From Alphaproteobacteria bacterium (GTDB taxonomy: Bacteria > Pseudomonadota > Alphaproteobacteria > Caulobacterales > Caulobacteraceae): 9,153 bases of DNA. The stretch is from NCBI GenBank assembly GCA_018895795.1, contig JAHINZ010000431.1:1-9153 (forward strand), read 5' to 3'. How positions within the stretch are numbered: the stretch's first letter is position 1; every line of letters starts with the position of its first letter. The notes under the pieces are model-generated. The model ran no database searches, was not told the DNA's origin, and saw nothing but the letters and a program-made list of their open reading frames with translations. Positions 1 to 5,200 of the stretch are shown here, in pieces. The translations under genes were made by a program, and so were the position numbers.

Positions 1-2303
1 AAATAGAAGGCGTCAAACAGGTTCTCGACATTGAGTTCGGCGGTGTAGGGCCCACGGGTCAGATAGGCCGAGCCATTGACCACCGAATAGGCGGGATAGC
101 GCACCGCGTTCTGCACCGTGCCGGCGGTGCGGCTGACCTGGCTGACGCCCAGCGTCGCCCCGCCCTGACCCCAGTCATAGGCCTTGCTGGTATAGGCGCC
201 GTACAGGCTGACCACCGACTTGGGGATGAGGGTATAGGCATAGTCCCCGCCCCGGCCCGGCAGGCCCGCGAAGCTCCAGACCACATAGGACCCGCCATAG
301 GCGTTGGGGCCCGTCACTCCCGCCGTATAGGCCGGGATGTATTGGAATGAGGCGTCGGGGCCCTTGATGGTCGTGCGCTGGCTGTTGCCGGTGAAGGTGA
401 AGCTGAGCTGCTCGGACGCCAGCCAGCGGACCTCCAGCTCGACGCCCTTGGCCCGCGTCCCCTGCACGGTCGGCGGCGAGCTGTTGGTCAACTGGGTGCG
501 GTTCTGGCGGTAGGCGGCCAGGGAGCCGACCAGGGTTCCGTCCAGCAGTTGGAACTTCACGCCGGTCTCGGCCAGATCGGAATTCGACAGCCACGAGCCG
601 TCGGCCACCAGCGACGGGGCGATGTCGCCCGCCTGACTCATCTCCAGGGCCGAGGCCTTGGCGTAGCTGACATAGGGCATCAGCCCCCAGGGGGTCTTGT
701 AGGTCAGGCTGGCGTTATAGGTCGCCTTGTCGCGGTCGTCGCTCTGCCGGCCGGCGATGGTGTAGCTGAGGAAGCCAGTATCCTGGCTCGTGACCGCATA
801 GTGGTCATAGCGGCCGCCCAGGATCAGGTTCCAGCGGCCAGCCTCGATATCCGAGGTGAAGAAGACGCCGGTCTGGTTCCATCGGGAGCGGTTGTCATTC
901 TCCCACTTCAAACCGATTCCGCCGGGCTCGTCGGTGAACGGACTGTCGAGGGAGTCGGTCGGGGTGGCGCCGAAGGCGATGTCGCGGCGGTCCAGGGCGA
1001 TCAGCCCGCTGTTATAGCTTTCCCGGCGGCGTCCCTCGAACCGGCGATGCGACAGGCCGACCAGGGTCTTGGCGCTGGCGGCGCCGACAGTGGTCGGCAG
1101 GGTCAGGCTGGCCCGGGCTTCGCTGACCTTGGCGTCGACGGCCGACGGATAGCCGTAGGACACGAAGCGCTCATTGTCCTGGGTGTCGTGGAACAGCTGC
1201 AGCTTCAGCGTCCGGTCGCCGCCCAGGTCCTTGGCGAGGTCGAAATAGAGCGTGCCGGTGGTGGTCTTCGAGACGTCGGCCGGGCTGATATACACCGTGC
1301 GACGATTGAGCTTGGTCGTGCCCACCCCGGTGTCCAGGGTGTGGGCGGCGTCGCTGGTCGGGTAGCCGTAATAGGGCAGATACAGCGCGCTGGCATAGGG
1401 ATAGTAGCCCACCTCATTGGGCGTCAGACGGCCATTGTGATCGGCGTCGACCAGGCTGGTGTCGCGGCCGGTGATGTAGGTGCGATGGTCGATCAGGTCC
1501 TGGGTCAGGCGGTTCCAGCCCGCCGTCTGCACGTCGCCGTCGGAATGGTAGGCCATGCCGCCGAAGGCCGTGCTCCAGCCGCCGCCCAGATCGAAATCGG
1601 CCGACAGTTCCAGGGTCTGGCGCCGCGGATGCAGGCCACGATAAAAGCTGTGGCTGTCCTCGACCTCGCCATAGGCATAGACCCCGCCCTCGGCGGTCCC
1701 CAGGCTGAGCGGCGCGCCGAACTGACCGGTGAGGAGCTTCTTGTCGTAGCTGCCGAACGTCGCCGTGAGCTGGCCTTCGGGTTCGGCCAGGAACCGACCC
1801 TCGTCGCGCGCCGATTTGGGGATGAAATTCACCAGCCCGCCCACCTTGCCCGCGCCATACACGGGGGTCGGCGGACCGCGCAGGATCTCGATCCGCGCCG
1901 CGCCGCCGATCGGCGTGGAATAGGTCCCCCGGTTCTCCACCCGCTTGAAGCCGCGGAAATAGGTCTCGGCCAGGGTGCCGCGAATGTTCAGCGCCCCGGG
2001 CACGCCATAGAAGCTGGCGGTATGGGTCCCGGGCGAGACGGCGCTGACGCCGTCCAGGGTCTCGATGCCGAAGCGTTCCAGGGTCACGTCGCTGACCAGA
2101 CTGGCCGAGCGCGGCGTCTCGATCAGCGGCTTGGCGATCCCGAACACCGTGTTGCTGGGCTGTTTCTCCAGCAAGCCGGCCTTGTCGCGCGCCAGGACCA
2201 GAACGGCGTCGACCTGGTCCGCGACCTGATCCTCGGCGCGGACGCTGCCGGCGGTCGCGAGGACCAGCACGCTGGCGGACAGAAACACGGAACGAAGCGA
2301 CAT
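1..2303 (-). CDS. TonB-dependent siderophore-type outer-membrane receptor, C-terminus cut by window edge
   Basis: Outer-membrane 22-strand barrel with an N-terminal plug, driven by TonB-ExbBD, expected to import a ligand too large for porins. The frame is open for 767 codons from the ATG at 2303 to the left edge. Residues 1-23 form a signal peptide (SVLVLATAGSVRA, cut before Glu24). A possible TonB box is at about 31-40 (VDAVLVLARD). The plug shows RGTLAETYFRGF (108-119) and RIEILRGPPTPVYGAGKVGG (137-156), typical of the siderophore-receptor family. The last residues in the window are NLFDAFYF, the motif that normally lies some 20-30 residues before the end, so little is missing. Residues 286-297 fit an EF-hand calcium loop and are followed by a tyrosine-rich stretch (about 300-315), probably an extracellular loop. 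No strong Shine-Dalgarno precedes the ATG. A GntR regulator lies 159 bp upstream on the same strand. The family is sure; the ligand (iron-siderophore, other metal complex or organic nutrient) cannot be read from sequence. Confidence 0.93.
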   Translation of the reverse strand, partial: MSLRSVFLSASVLVLATAGSVRAEDQVADQVDAVLVLARDKAGLLEKQPSNTVFGIAKPLIETPRSASLVSDVTLERFGIETLDGVSAVSPGTHTASFYGVPGALNIRGTLAETYFRGFKRVENRGTYSTPIGGAARIEILRGPPTPVYGAGKVGGLVNFIPKSARDEGRFLAEPEGQLTATFGSYDKKLLTGQFGAPLSLGTAEGGVYAYGEVEDSHSFYRGLHPRRQTLELSADFDLGGGWSTAFGGMAYHSDGDVQTAGWNRLTQDLIDHRTYITGRDTSLVDADHNGRLTPNEVGYYPYASALYLPYYGYPTSDAAHTLDTGVGTTKLNRRTVYISPADVSKTTTGTLYFDLAKDLGGDRTLKLQLFHDTQDNERFVSYGYPSAVDAKVSEARASLTLPTTVGAASAKTLVGLSHRRFEGRRRESYNSGLIALDRRDIAFGATPTDSLDSPFTDEPGGIGLKWENDNRSRWNQTGVFFTSDIEAGRWNLILGGRYDHYAVTSQDTGFLSYTIAGRQSDDRDKATYNASLTYKTPWGLMPYVSYAKASALEMSQAGDIAPSLVADGSWLSNSDLAETGVKFQLLDGTLVGSLAAYRQNRTQLTNSSPPTVQGTRAKGVELEVRWLASEQLSFTFTGNSQRTTIKGPDASFQYIPAYTAGVTGPNAYGGSYVVWSFAGLPGRGGDYAYTLIPKSVVSLYGAYTSKAYDWGQGGATLGVSQVSRTAGTVQNAVRYPAYSVVNGSAYLTRGPYTAELNVENLFDAFY

Positions 2304-2362
2304 GGCGGACGAACCCCGACGCCGCTCGACGATCGGAGCGGCCACAGCGCACCATTTGGGAA

Positions 2363-2379
2363 TGACGCAACGTTCGTCA
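2363..2379. promoter_or_regulatory. Short inverted repeat TGACG-N7-CGTCA in the receptor promoter region
   Basis: TGACG and CGTCA form 5-bp inverted arms seven bases apart, overlapping the putative TTGACG -35 hexamer of the receptor gene. It could be an operator for a second regulator or simply a chance palindrome. The surrounding 2340-2400 stretch is less GC-rich than the flanking genes, as expected for a promoter. Confidence 0.25.
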
Positions 2380-2400
2380 AAATGCCTTCTGACATTTCAG
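2375..2400 (-). promoter_or_regulatory. Candidate promoter element and GntR operator upstream of the TonB receptor
   Basis: In the 159-bp gap before the receptor, the minus strand reads CTGAAATGTCAG at 2389-2400, a palindrome with arms CTGA/TCAG around four bases. It is followed by TTGACG at 2375-2380, which resembles a -35 element. No good -10 sequence sits at the expected distance. The core TGAAATGTCA recurs upstream of the GntR gene at 3229-3238, so this is proposed as the regulator's binding site. It would lie just upstream of the -35. The motif is seen directly; its role is inferred. Confidence 0.4.
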
Positions 2401-2462
2401 TGAAGATTGCGACGAGGCTGTGGCCCCGACGCCTCACCCTTTGAAAAGTGTGGGATTTAGGG

Positions 2463-3191
2463 TCAGGCCGCGCCGGCCGCCGGCCGCTGCACGGCCTCGG
2501 GCATGATGCTGAGCACGCGCATCATGGCGGCGCGGGCGCCCTCCACGTCGCCTTCGGCGATCACCCGGGCCACGTCGCGGTGCTGCTCGATATCGGCCAG
2601 CAGCTCCGCCTCGGTCGCGCCATTGAACGAGAACACCCAGAAGCGTGCGGCCTTGTGCTGCAGCGGGATCAGGATGCGGGCCAGGGCCAGGTTCTGGCTG
2701 GCGCGGGCGACGGCGGCGTGGAAACGCTGGTCCATGGCCACCAGCAACGGCAGATCGCGGTTCTGGGCCGCCGTCTCCCCGTCGGCGAAGGCGTCGAAGA
2801 TCGCCCGCGCCTCGGCCTTGGAGGCATGTTTGGCGGCCAGACCCGCGCAGTGAGGTTCGATCAGGGCCCGGGCCTCATAGCCCTGCCGCAGCTCGACCAG
2901 ATCCAGCGGAGCGACCAGGGTGCCCGAACGGGCGCGACGGATGACCAGCCCCTCCAGGGCCAGCCGCCCCAGGGCGTCGCGGACGCCGGCCAGGCCAGCC
3001 TCATAGCGCGCCGCCAGCGACTGCTCGTCCAGCCGCGCGCCCGGCGCGAGTTCGCCCAGGATCAGGTCCAGCAGGATCCGCTCATAGACCTTGGCCTTCT
3101 GCAGGTCCGGCGACCAGTCCTCCAGGCCCGACGACGAACAGACGTCGAGCACCAGCATCCGCGAGCGGGCGTCAAAGGTTGGGAGAGGCAC
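2463..3191 (-). CDS. GntR-family transcriptional regulator, FCD (FadR-C-like) subfamily
   Basis: DNA-binding regulator of 242 residues, the usual length for GntR/FCD proteins, which typically respond to small carboxylate or sugar-acid ligands. The winged helix-turn-helix spans about 33-97 (YERILLDLILGELAPGARL, then VRDALGRLALEGLVIRR and the wing SGTLVAPLDL). The helical FCD domain covers about 102-230. Metal-ligand positions visible are Asp154 and His158 (MDQRFH) and His204 (EQHRDV). The histidine usual near the C-terminus (AAMxxHL in relatives) is Val226 here. The GTG start at 3191 is chosen because GGAG lies seven bases before it; an in-frame ATG at 3158 has no ribosome site. The gene precedes the TonB receptor in the same direction, and a shared palindrome lies upstream of both, suggesting receptor control and autoregulation. 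The family is secure; the effector is unknown. Confidence 0.93.
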   Translation of the reverse strand: MPLPTFDARSRMLVLDVCSSSGLEDWSPDLQKAKVYERILLDLILGELAPGARLDEQSLAARYEAGLAGVRDALGRLALEGLVIRRARSGTLVAPLDLVELRQGYEARALIEPHCAGLAAKHASKAEARAIFDAFADGETAAQNRDLPLLVAMDQRFHAAVARASQNLALARILIPLQHKAARFWVFSFNGATEAELLADIEQHRDVARVIAEGDVEGARAAMMRVLSIMPEAVQRPAAGAA

Positions 3192-3202
3192 GACCGCGCT
3201 CC

Positions 3203-3220
3203 ATCAGGACAGACCCTGAT
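3203..3220. promoter_or_regulatory. Inverted repeat ATCAGG-N6-CCTGAT directly before the gntR ribosome site
   Basis: A perfect 6-bp inverted repeat with a six-base spacer ends right next to the Shine-Dalgarno of the GntR gene (CTCC on the plus strand at 3199-3202). It could be an operator, or in mRNA a small hairpin beside the ribosome site. Its sequence differs from the TGA-N4-TCA motif just upstream. Confidence 0.35.
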
Positions 3221-3227
3221 AGGTAGG

Positions 3228-3239
3228 GTGAAATGTCAC
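3228..3239. promoter_or_regulatory. Candidate GntR operator GTGAAATGTCAC upstream of gntR
   Basis: The palindrome GTGA-N4-TCAC sits about 36 bases upstream of the GntR start codon. Its core TGAAATGTCA is identical over ten bases to the site in the TonB-receptor promoter (2390-2399), in opposite orientation relative to transcription. A palindrome upstream of a GntR gene and of its neighbour is typical of an autoregulated local regulator. Function is inferred. Confidence 0.42.
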
Positions 3240-3248
3240 GGCTGGCCA

Positions 3249-3256
3249 GACTTAGC
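3249..3256 (-). promoter_or_regulatory. Possible -10 element for gntR (GCTAAGTC)
   Basis: The minus strand reads GCTAAGTC, one mismatch from the GCTANAWC -10 consensus described for Caulobacter housekeeping promoters. A convincing -35 TTGAC is missing at 10-14 bases upstream. If real, transcription would start near 3242, and the palindrome at 3228-3239 would lie just downstream of the start, a position suited to repression. Confidence 0.25.
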
Positions 3257-3283
3257 ATGCGGAGGCGTGCAGATCCGCAGGGT

Positions 3284-3311
3284 CCGGCCGGGAAATACGC
3301 CCCCGGCCGGG
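3284..3311. repeat. CCGGCCGGG pair, GC-rich stem
   Basis: Two copies of the near-palindromic nonamer CCGGCCGGG flank ten bases. Because CCGGCCGG is self-complementary the copies are both direct and inverted, and can form a strong GC stem in transcripts from either strand. It could be a weak transcript-end structure after metQ, but no T-run follows. Confidence 0.35.
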
Positions 3312-3495
3312 ATCTCGCCCCGGTGGGGCTGGAGCAAGATCATTCCGTGCGATGGTAAACGGTCGGATTGGCCTCCGACTCTCGCGAGGCCAGTCTCAAA
3401 CGACCAGCTTCGGCGTAGCAAGTGACACTTATCGCGCCACTTGTCAGGTCCTCGGATACCCAAAATAGACGTGACGGCGATGCGAGCCAGACACC

Positions 3496-4320
3496 TCAGA
3501 ACGCCGGCACCACCGCGCCCGCATATTTGCGGGCCATGAAGGCGGCGACCTCGGGCGTGGTCAAAGCCGCCGCCAATTTCTTCACGCGCGGGTCGTCCTT
3601 GTTGTCCGGACGGCCGACCAGATAGTTCACATAGGGGCTCTTCTTGTCCTCGATCAGCAGGGCGTCCTTGGACGGGTTCAGCTTGGCGTCGAGGGCGTAG
3701 TTGGTGTTGATGATCGCCAGATCGACCTGGTTCAGCACGCGCGGCAGGGTCGCCCCTTCCAGTTCCTTGAACTTCAGGCCCTTGGGATTGCCGGCGATGT
3801 CCTTCAGGCTCGACAGTGGATTGGCCGGGTCCTTCAGGGTGATGACCTTGTTGCGCGACAGCAGCAGCAGGGCCCGGCCCTCGGTGCTGGCGTCATTGGG
3901 AATGGCCACGGTGGCGCCCTGCGGCAGGTCGGCGATGGCCTTGTACTTGGCCGAATAGGCGCCGATCGGCTCGATATGCACGCCGATGATCGGGATCAGG
4001 TTGGTGCCCTTGTCCCTATTGAAGGTCTGCAGATAGGGCAGGGTCTCGAAATAGCTGACGTCGATGCGCTTCTCGGCCACCTGGGTGTTGGGCTGGACGT
4101 AGTCGTTGAAGACCTTGATCTCGATCTTCAGGCCGTCGGCCGCCAGCTTCGGCTTGATGAACTCCAGCACCTCGGCGTGCGGGATGGCCGTGGCGGCGAC
4201 GGTCAGTGTGTCGGACGCGGACGACGAGTCGACCGGCTTCTGGCCGCAGGCGGCGAGAAGCCCAAGGCTCAGCGTGGCGGCGGCGAGGCTAAGGGCGACG
4301 AAAGCGCGGCGGGCGACCAT
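3496..4320 (-). CDS. metQ: MetQ/NlpA-family substrate-binding lipoprotein of the methionine ABC importer
   Basis: Periplasmic lipid-anchored binding protein that delivers ligand, normally methionine, to MetNI. It has 274 residues, matching the family (about 270). Residues 1-24 are a lipoprotein signal peptide with the lipobox LAAC, the lipidated residue being Cys25. Family landmarks follow: TLTVAATAIPHAEVLEFIKP near the mature N-terminus, FNDYVQPNTQVAEKRIDVSY, the FETLPYLQTFN segment, IGVHIEPIGAYSAK, AIPNDASTEGRALLLL and the late INTNYALDA motif. The ATG at 4320 is chosen because GGAG lies seven bases upstream and the signal peptide starts there; the frame stays open to 4455, but that extension is not signal-like. 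The gene is separated from metNI by two small genes and therefore needs its own promoter, facing away from the plus-strand gene at 4448. No SAM-type riboswitch was recognised in its leader. Related NlpA proteins bind other amino acids or sulfur compounds, so methionine is likely but not proved. Confidence 0.93.
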   Translation of the reverse strand: MVARRAFVALSLAAATLSLGLLAACGQKPVDSSSASDTLTVAATAIPHAEVLEFIKPKLAADGLKIEIKVFNDYVQPNTQVAEKRIDVSYFETLPYLQTFNRDKGTNLIPIIGVHIEPIGAYSAKYKAIADLPQGATVAIPNDASTEGRALLLLSRNKVITLKDPANPLSSLKDIAGNPKGLKFKELEGATLPRVLNQVDLAIINTNYALDAKLNPSKDALLIEDKKSPYVNYLVGRPDNKDDPRVKKLAAALTTPEVAAFMARKYAGAVVPAF

Positions 4321-4447
4321 GAACGGCTCCGGGAAATCAATGACGTGCAGGGTTTTGCCCCCGTTCGGCGCGTCCGCGAAACCAGTTTTGCTGATCGGGG
4401 CTGATGGATTGCTTGACCCGCCGCCCAAACAGGCGGCCTGAGGAGGC
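4321..4447. promoter_or_regulatory. Divergent intergenic region between metQ and the small plus-strand gene
   Basis: These 127 bases must hold the promoters for both metQ (minus) and the small gene starting at 4448 (plus). The metQ ribosome site GGAG is at 4327-4330 on the minus strand. No clear -35/-10 pair and no riboswitch fold could be recognised by eye. Confidence 0.5.
4420..4446 (+). promoter_or_regulatory. GC hairpin followed by AGGAGG, leader of the small gene
   Basis: GCCGCC (4420-4425) and GGCGGC (4432-4437) pair perfectly around the loop CAAACA. A strong AGGAGG follows at 4441-4446, leaving only one base before the ATG at 4448, much closer than the usual five to ten. An in-frame TGA at 4439-4441 rules out an earlier start. 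The hairpin could set access to the ribosome site, or act as part of a leader; neither is shown. Confidence 0.3.
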
Positions 4448-4696
4448 ATGGCCAAGGAAACCGTCTATATCGTGCAAGCCTATATCGCCGGGCGCGGCAA
4501 GGCGTTGAAGGCCGAGCAGCAGATCGGCTGCAAGGACGCCGCCGAGGCACGCCGCAAGGCCGAGCGCCTGGCCCCGCTGCGCGAAGGCGTGGTGGCCTTC
4601 GCCGCCTCGGCCGATGTCGAGCTGGGCGACTATGACGAGAACCCCGACATCCTGTTCAAGGCCGGCCGGCTGCCGTTCCCGTTCGATCAGGCCTAG
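4448..4696 (+). CDS. Small conserved-looking hypothetical protein (82 aa)
   Basis: I do not recognise a named family. The 82-residue product is soluble, with no signal peptide or membrane segment. It starts with a beta-like stretch (ETVYIVQAYIAG), continues with a charged helix (CKDAAEARRKAERLA, about 28-42), then VVAFAAS, an acidic turn GDYDEN and a C-terminal FKAGRLPFPFD. This alternating strand-helix-strand pattern and the good codon bias (C or G at most third positions) support a real gene. AGGAGG lies just one base before the ATG, which is unusual, but a TGA at 4439 prevents a longer protein. The only convincing plus-strand gene in the window, it is divergent from metQ and converges on the gene at 4693-5055, sharing CTAG for both stops. 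Its function is unknown. Confidence 0.75.
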   Translation: MAKETVYIVQAYIAGRGKALKAEQQIGCKDAAEARRKAERLAPLREGVVAFAASADVELGDYDENPDILFKAGRLPFPFDQA

Positions 4697-5055
4697 GCTT
4701 CGTCCTCGTCATTGGCCGGCGCATCGGGCGCGCCGTGGATGGCCCAGCTGACCACGAAGTCGGGCGTGTCGCCATCCAAACTGGTGACGCCCGCCTCGGC
4801 GGCGGTGATGTTGGAGGTCTGGGGCGGCAGGGCGTAGGTGTCGCCGTCGTGCTCGCCCAGCAGATCCAGCAGGATGCCGTCATGGGCGTCGGCCTCGATC
4901 ACCACGCCGAAGAACTGCTGGCGCTCGGTGACGTCGCCGTCGTCGTCCAGGAAGGTCAGGCCCACCAGCAGGGTCTTGCCGATCAGGGTCTCGGCGAAGG
5001 CCGCGTCCCAGTGTTCGCGCGGCGGTTCGGAAAGGATGGGGATGTCGTCGGTCAT
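4693..5055 (-). CDS. Small, very acidic hypothetical protein (120 aa)
   Basis: No family is recognised with certainty. The 120-residue product has about 27 Asp/Glu against only three Lys/Arg (Arg13, Lys27, Arg45), so it should be strongly acidic. A central part with beta-like character (LIGKTLLVGLTFLDDDGDV, then QQFFGVVIEADAHDGILLDL) is followed by a YALPPQTSNI turn and a WAIHG motif; the C-terminus is an acidic tail. There is no signal peptide or membrane segment, so it should be cytosolic. The ATG at 5055 has AAGG about six bases upstream. It lies downstream of metNI on the same strand, 145 bp after the metI stop, with a large inverted repeat between, so cotranscription with metNI is possible but uncertain. 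Its stop TAG overlaps the opposing gene's stop in CTAG. Confidence 0.78.
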   Translation of the reverse strand: MTDDIPILSEPPREHWDAAFAETLIGKTLLVGLTFLDDDGDVTERQQFFGVVIEADAHDGILLDLLGEHDGDTYALPPQTSNITAAEAGVTSLDGDTPDFVVSWAIHGAPDAPANDEDEA

Positions 5056-5096
5056 GGCCGCCTTCTAGCGTCCGGACGACGCGATGGGAACGCCGT

Positions 5097-5194
5097 GCGT
5101 CCTTCGAGGCCCGCTGCGCGGGCGCCTCAGGATGAGGACTTCAGAAACCGTCCTCATCCTGAGGTGCGAGGCGTAGCCGAGCCTCCAAGAACGC
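5097..5194. repeat. Composite intergenic inverted repeat, Caulobacterales-type dispersed element
   Basis: Two arms, 5097-5139 and 5150-5194, form an imperfect inverted repeat around the ten-base loop TTCAGAAACC. The inner 15 bp are perfect (CCTCAGGATGAGGAC at 5125-5139 against 5150-5164), and the outer ends also match (GCGTCCTTCGAGGC against the complement of 5181-5194, two mismatches). Each arm has its own small hairpin: GCCCGC-TGC-GCGGGC in the left arm and GAGGC-GTAGCCGA-GCCTC in the right. Short elements with this CCTGAGGATGAGGA/CTTCGAGG character are common between genes in Caulobacter and other alphaproteobacteria (from memory); here two copies lie head to head. It begins seven bases after the metI stop, so in RNA it would form a long hairpin that could stabilise or terminate the metNI transcript. 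No T-run follows. Confidence 0.8.
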
Positions 5195-5200
5195 AAGGCC

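Larger units (their letters stand above)
3192..3495. other. 304-bp gene-free stretch between metQ and gntR with several inverted repeats
   Basis: No convincing gene is seen here. Besides the sites at 3203-3256, it holds CCGGCCGGG twice (3284-3292 and 3303-3311), which can also pair with each other around a ten-base spacer, and a small hairpin GCCCC-GGT-GGGGC (3317-3329). AAGTG-A-CACTT (3420-3430) is followed by CACTTGTCA (3438-3446), so that TGACA and TGTCA face each other at 3423-3427 and 3442-3446. None of the hairpins is followed by a T-run on either strand, so no standard terminator for metQ can be called. The stretch probably contains the 3' untranslated region of metQ and the promoter of gntR. 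Confidence 0.5.

Noticed and set aside
549..2444. Long plus-strand open frame of 631 codons opposite the TonB receptor
   Set aside because: It is antisense to a receptor with signal peptide, plug motifs and a correct C-terminal motif; its product is a low-complexity G/A/R/Q/V-rich sequence typical of antisense frames in high-GC DNA.
3317..3329. GCCCC-GGT-GGGGC hairpin as a rho-independent terminator of metQ
   Set aside because: The stem is only 5 bp, about 170 bases from the metQ stop, and no T-run follows on either strand.
2448..3425. Plus-strand open frame of 325 codons opposite the GntR gene
   Set aside because: Antisense to a clear GntR/FCD protein; no recognisable domain, and arises from strong third-position GC bias.
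3236..3463. 75-codon minus-strand frame in the metQ-gntR gap
   Set aside because: No ribosome site, no domain, and it runs through the candidate gntR promoter and GC-rich inverted repeats. Its codon choice is not like the neighbours.
4321..4447. SAM-sensing riboswitch before metQ, expected from its likely role
   Set aside because: No SAM-II, SAM-V, SAM/SAH or SAH riboswitch signature could be matched by eye. A covariance-model search (Rfam/Infernal) would settle it; a significant hit would overturn this.
4321..4455. 45-residue N-terminal extension of MetQ starting at 4455
   Set aside because: It would bury the lipoprotein signal peptide; the ATG at 4320 has a ribosome site and gives the family length.
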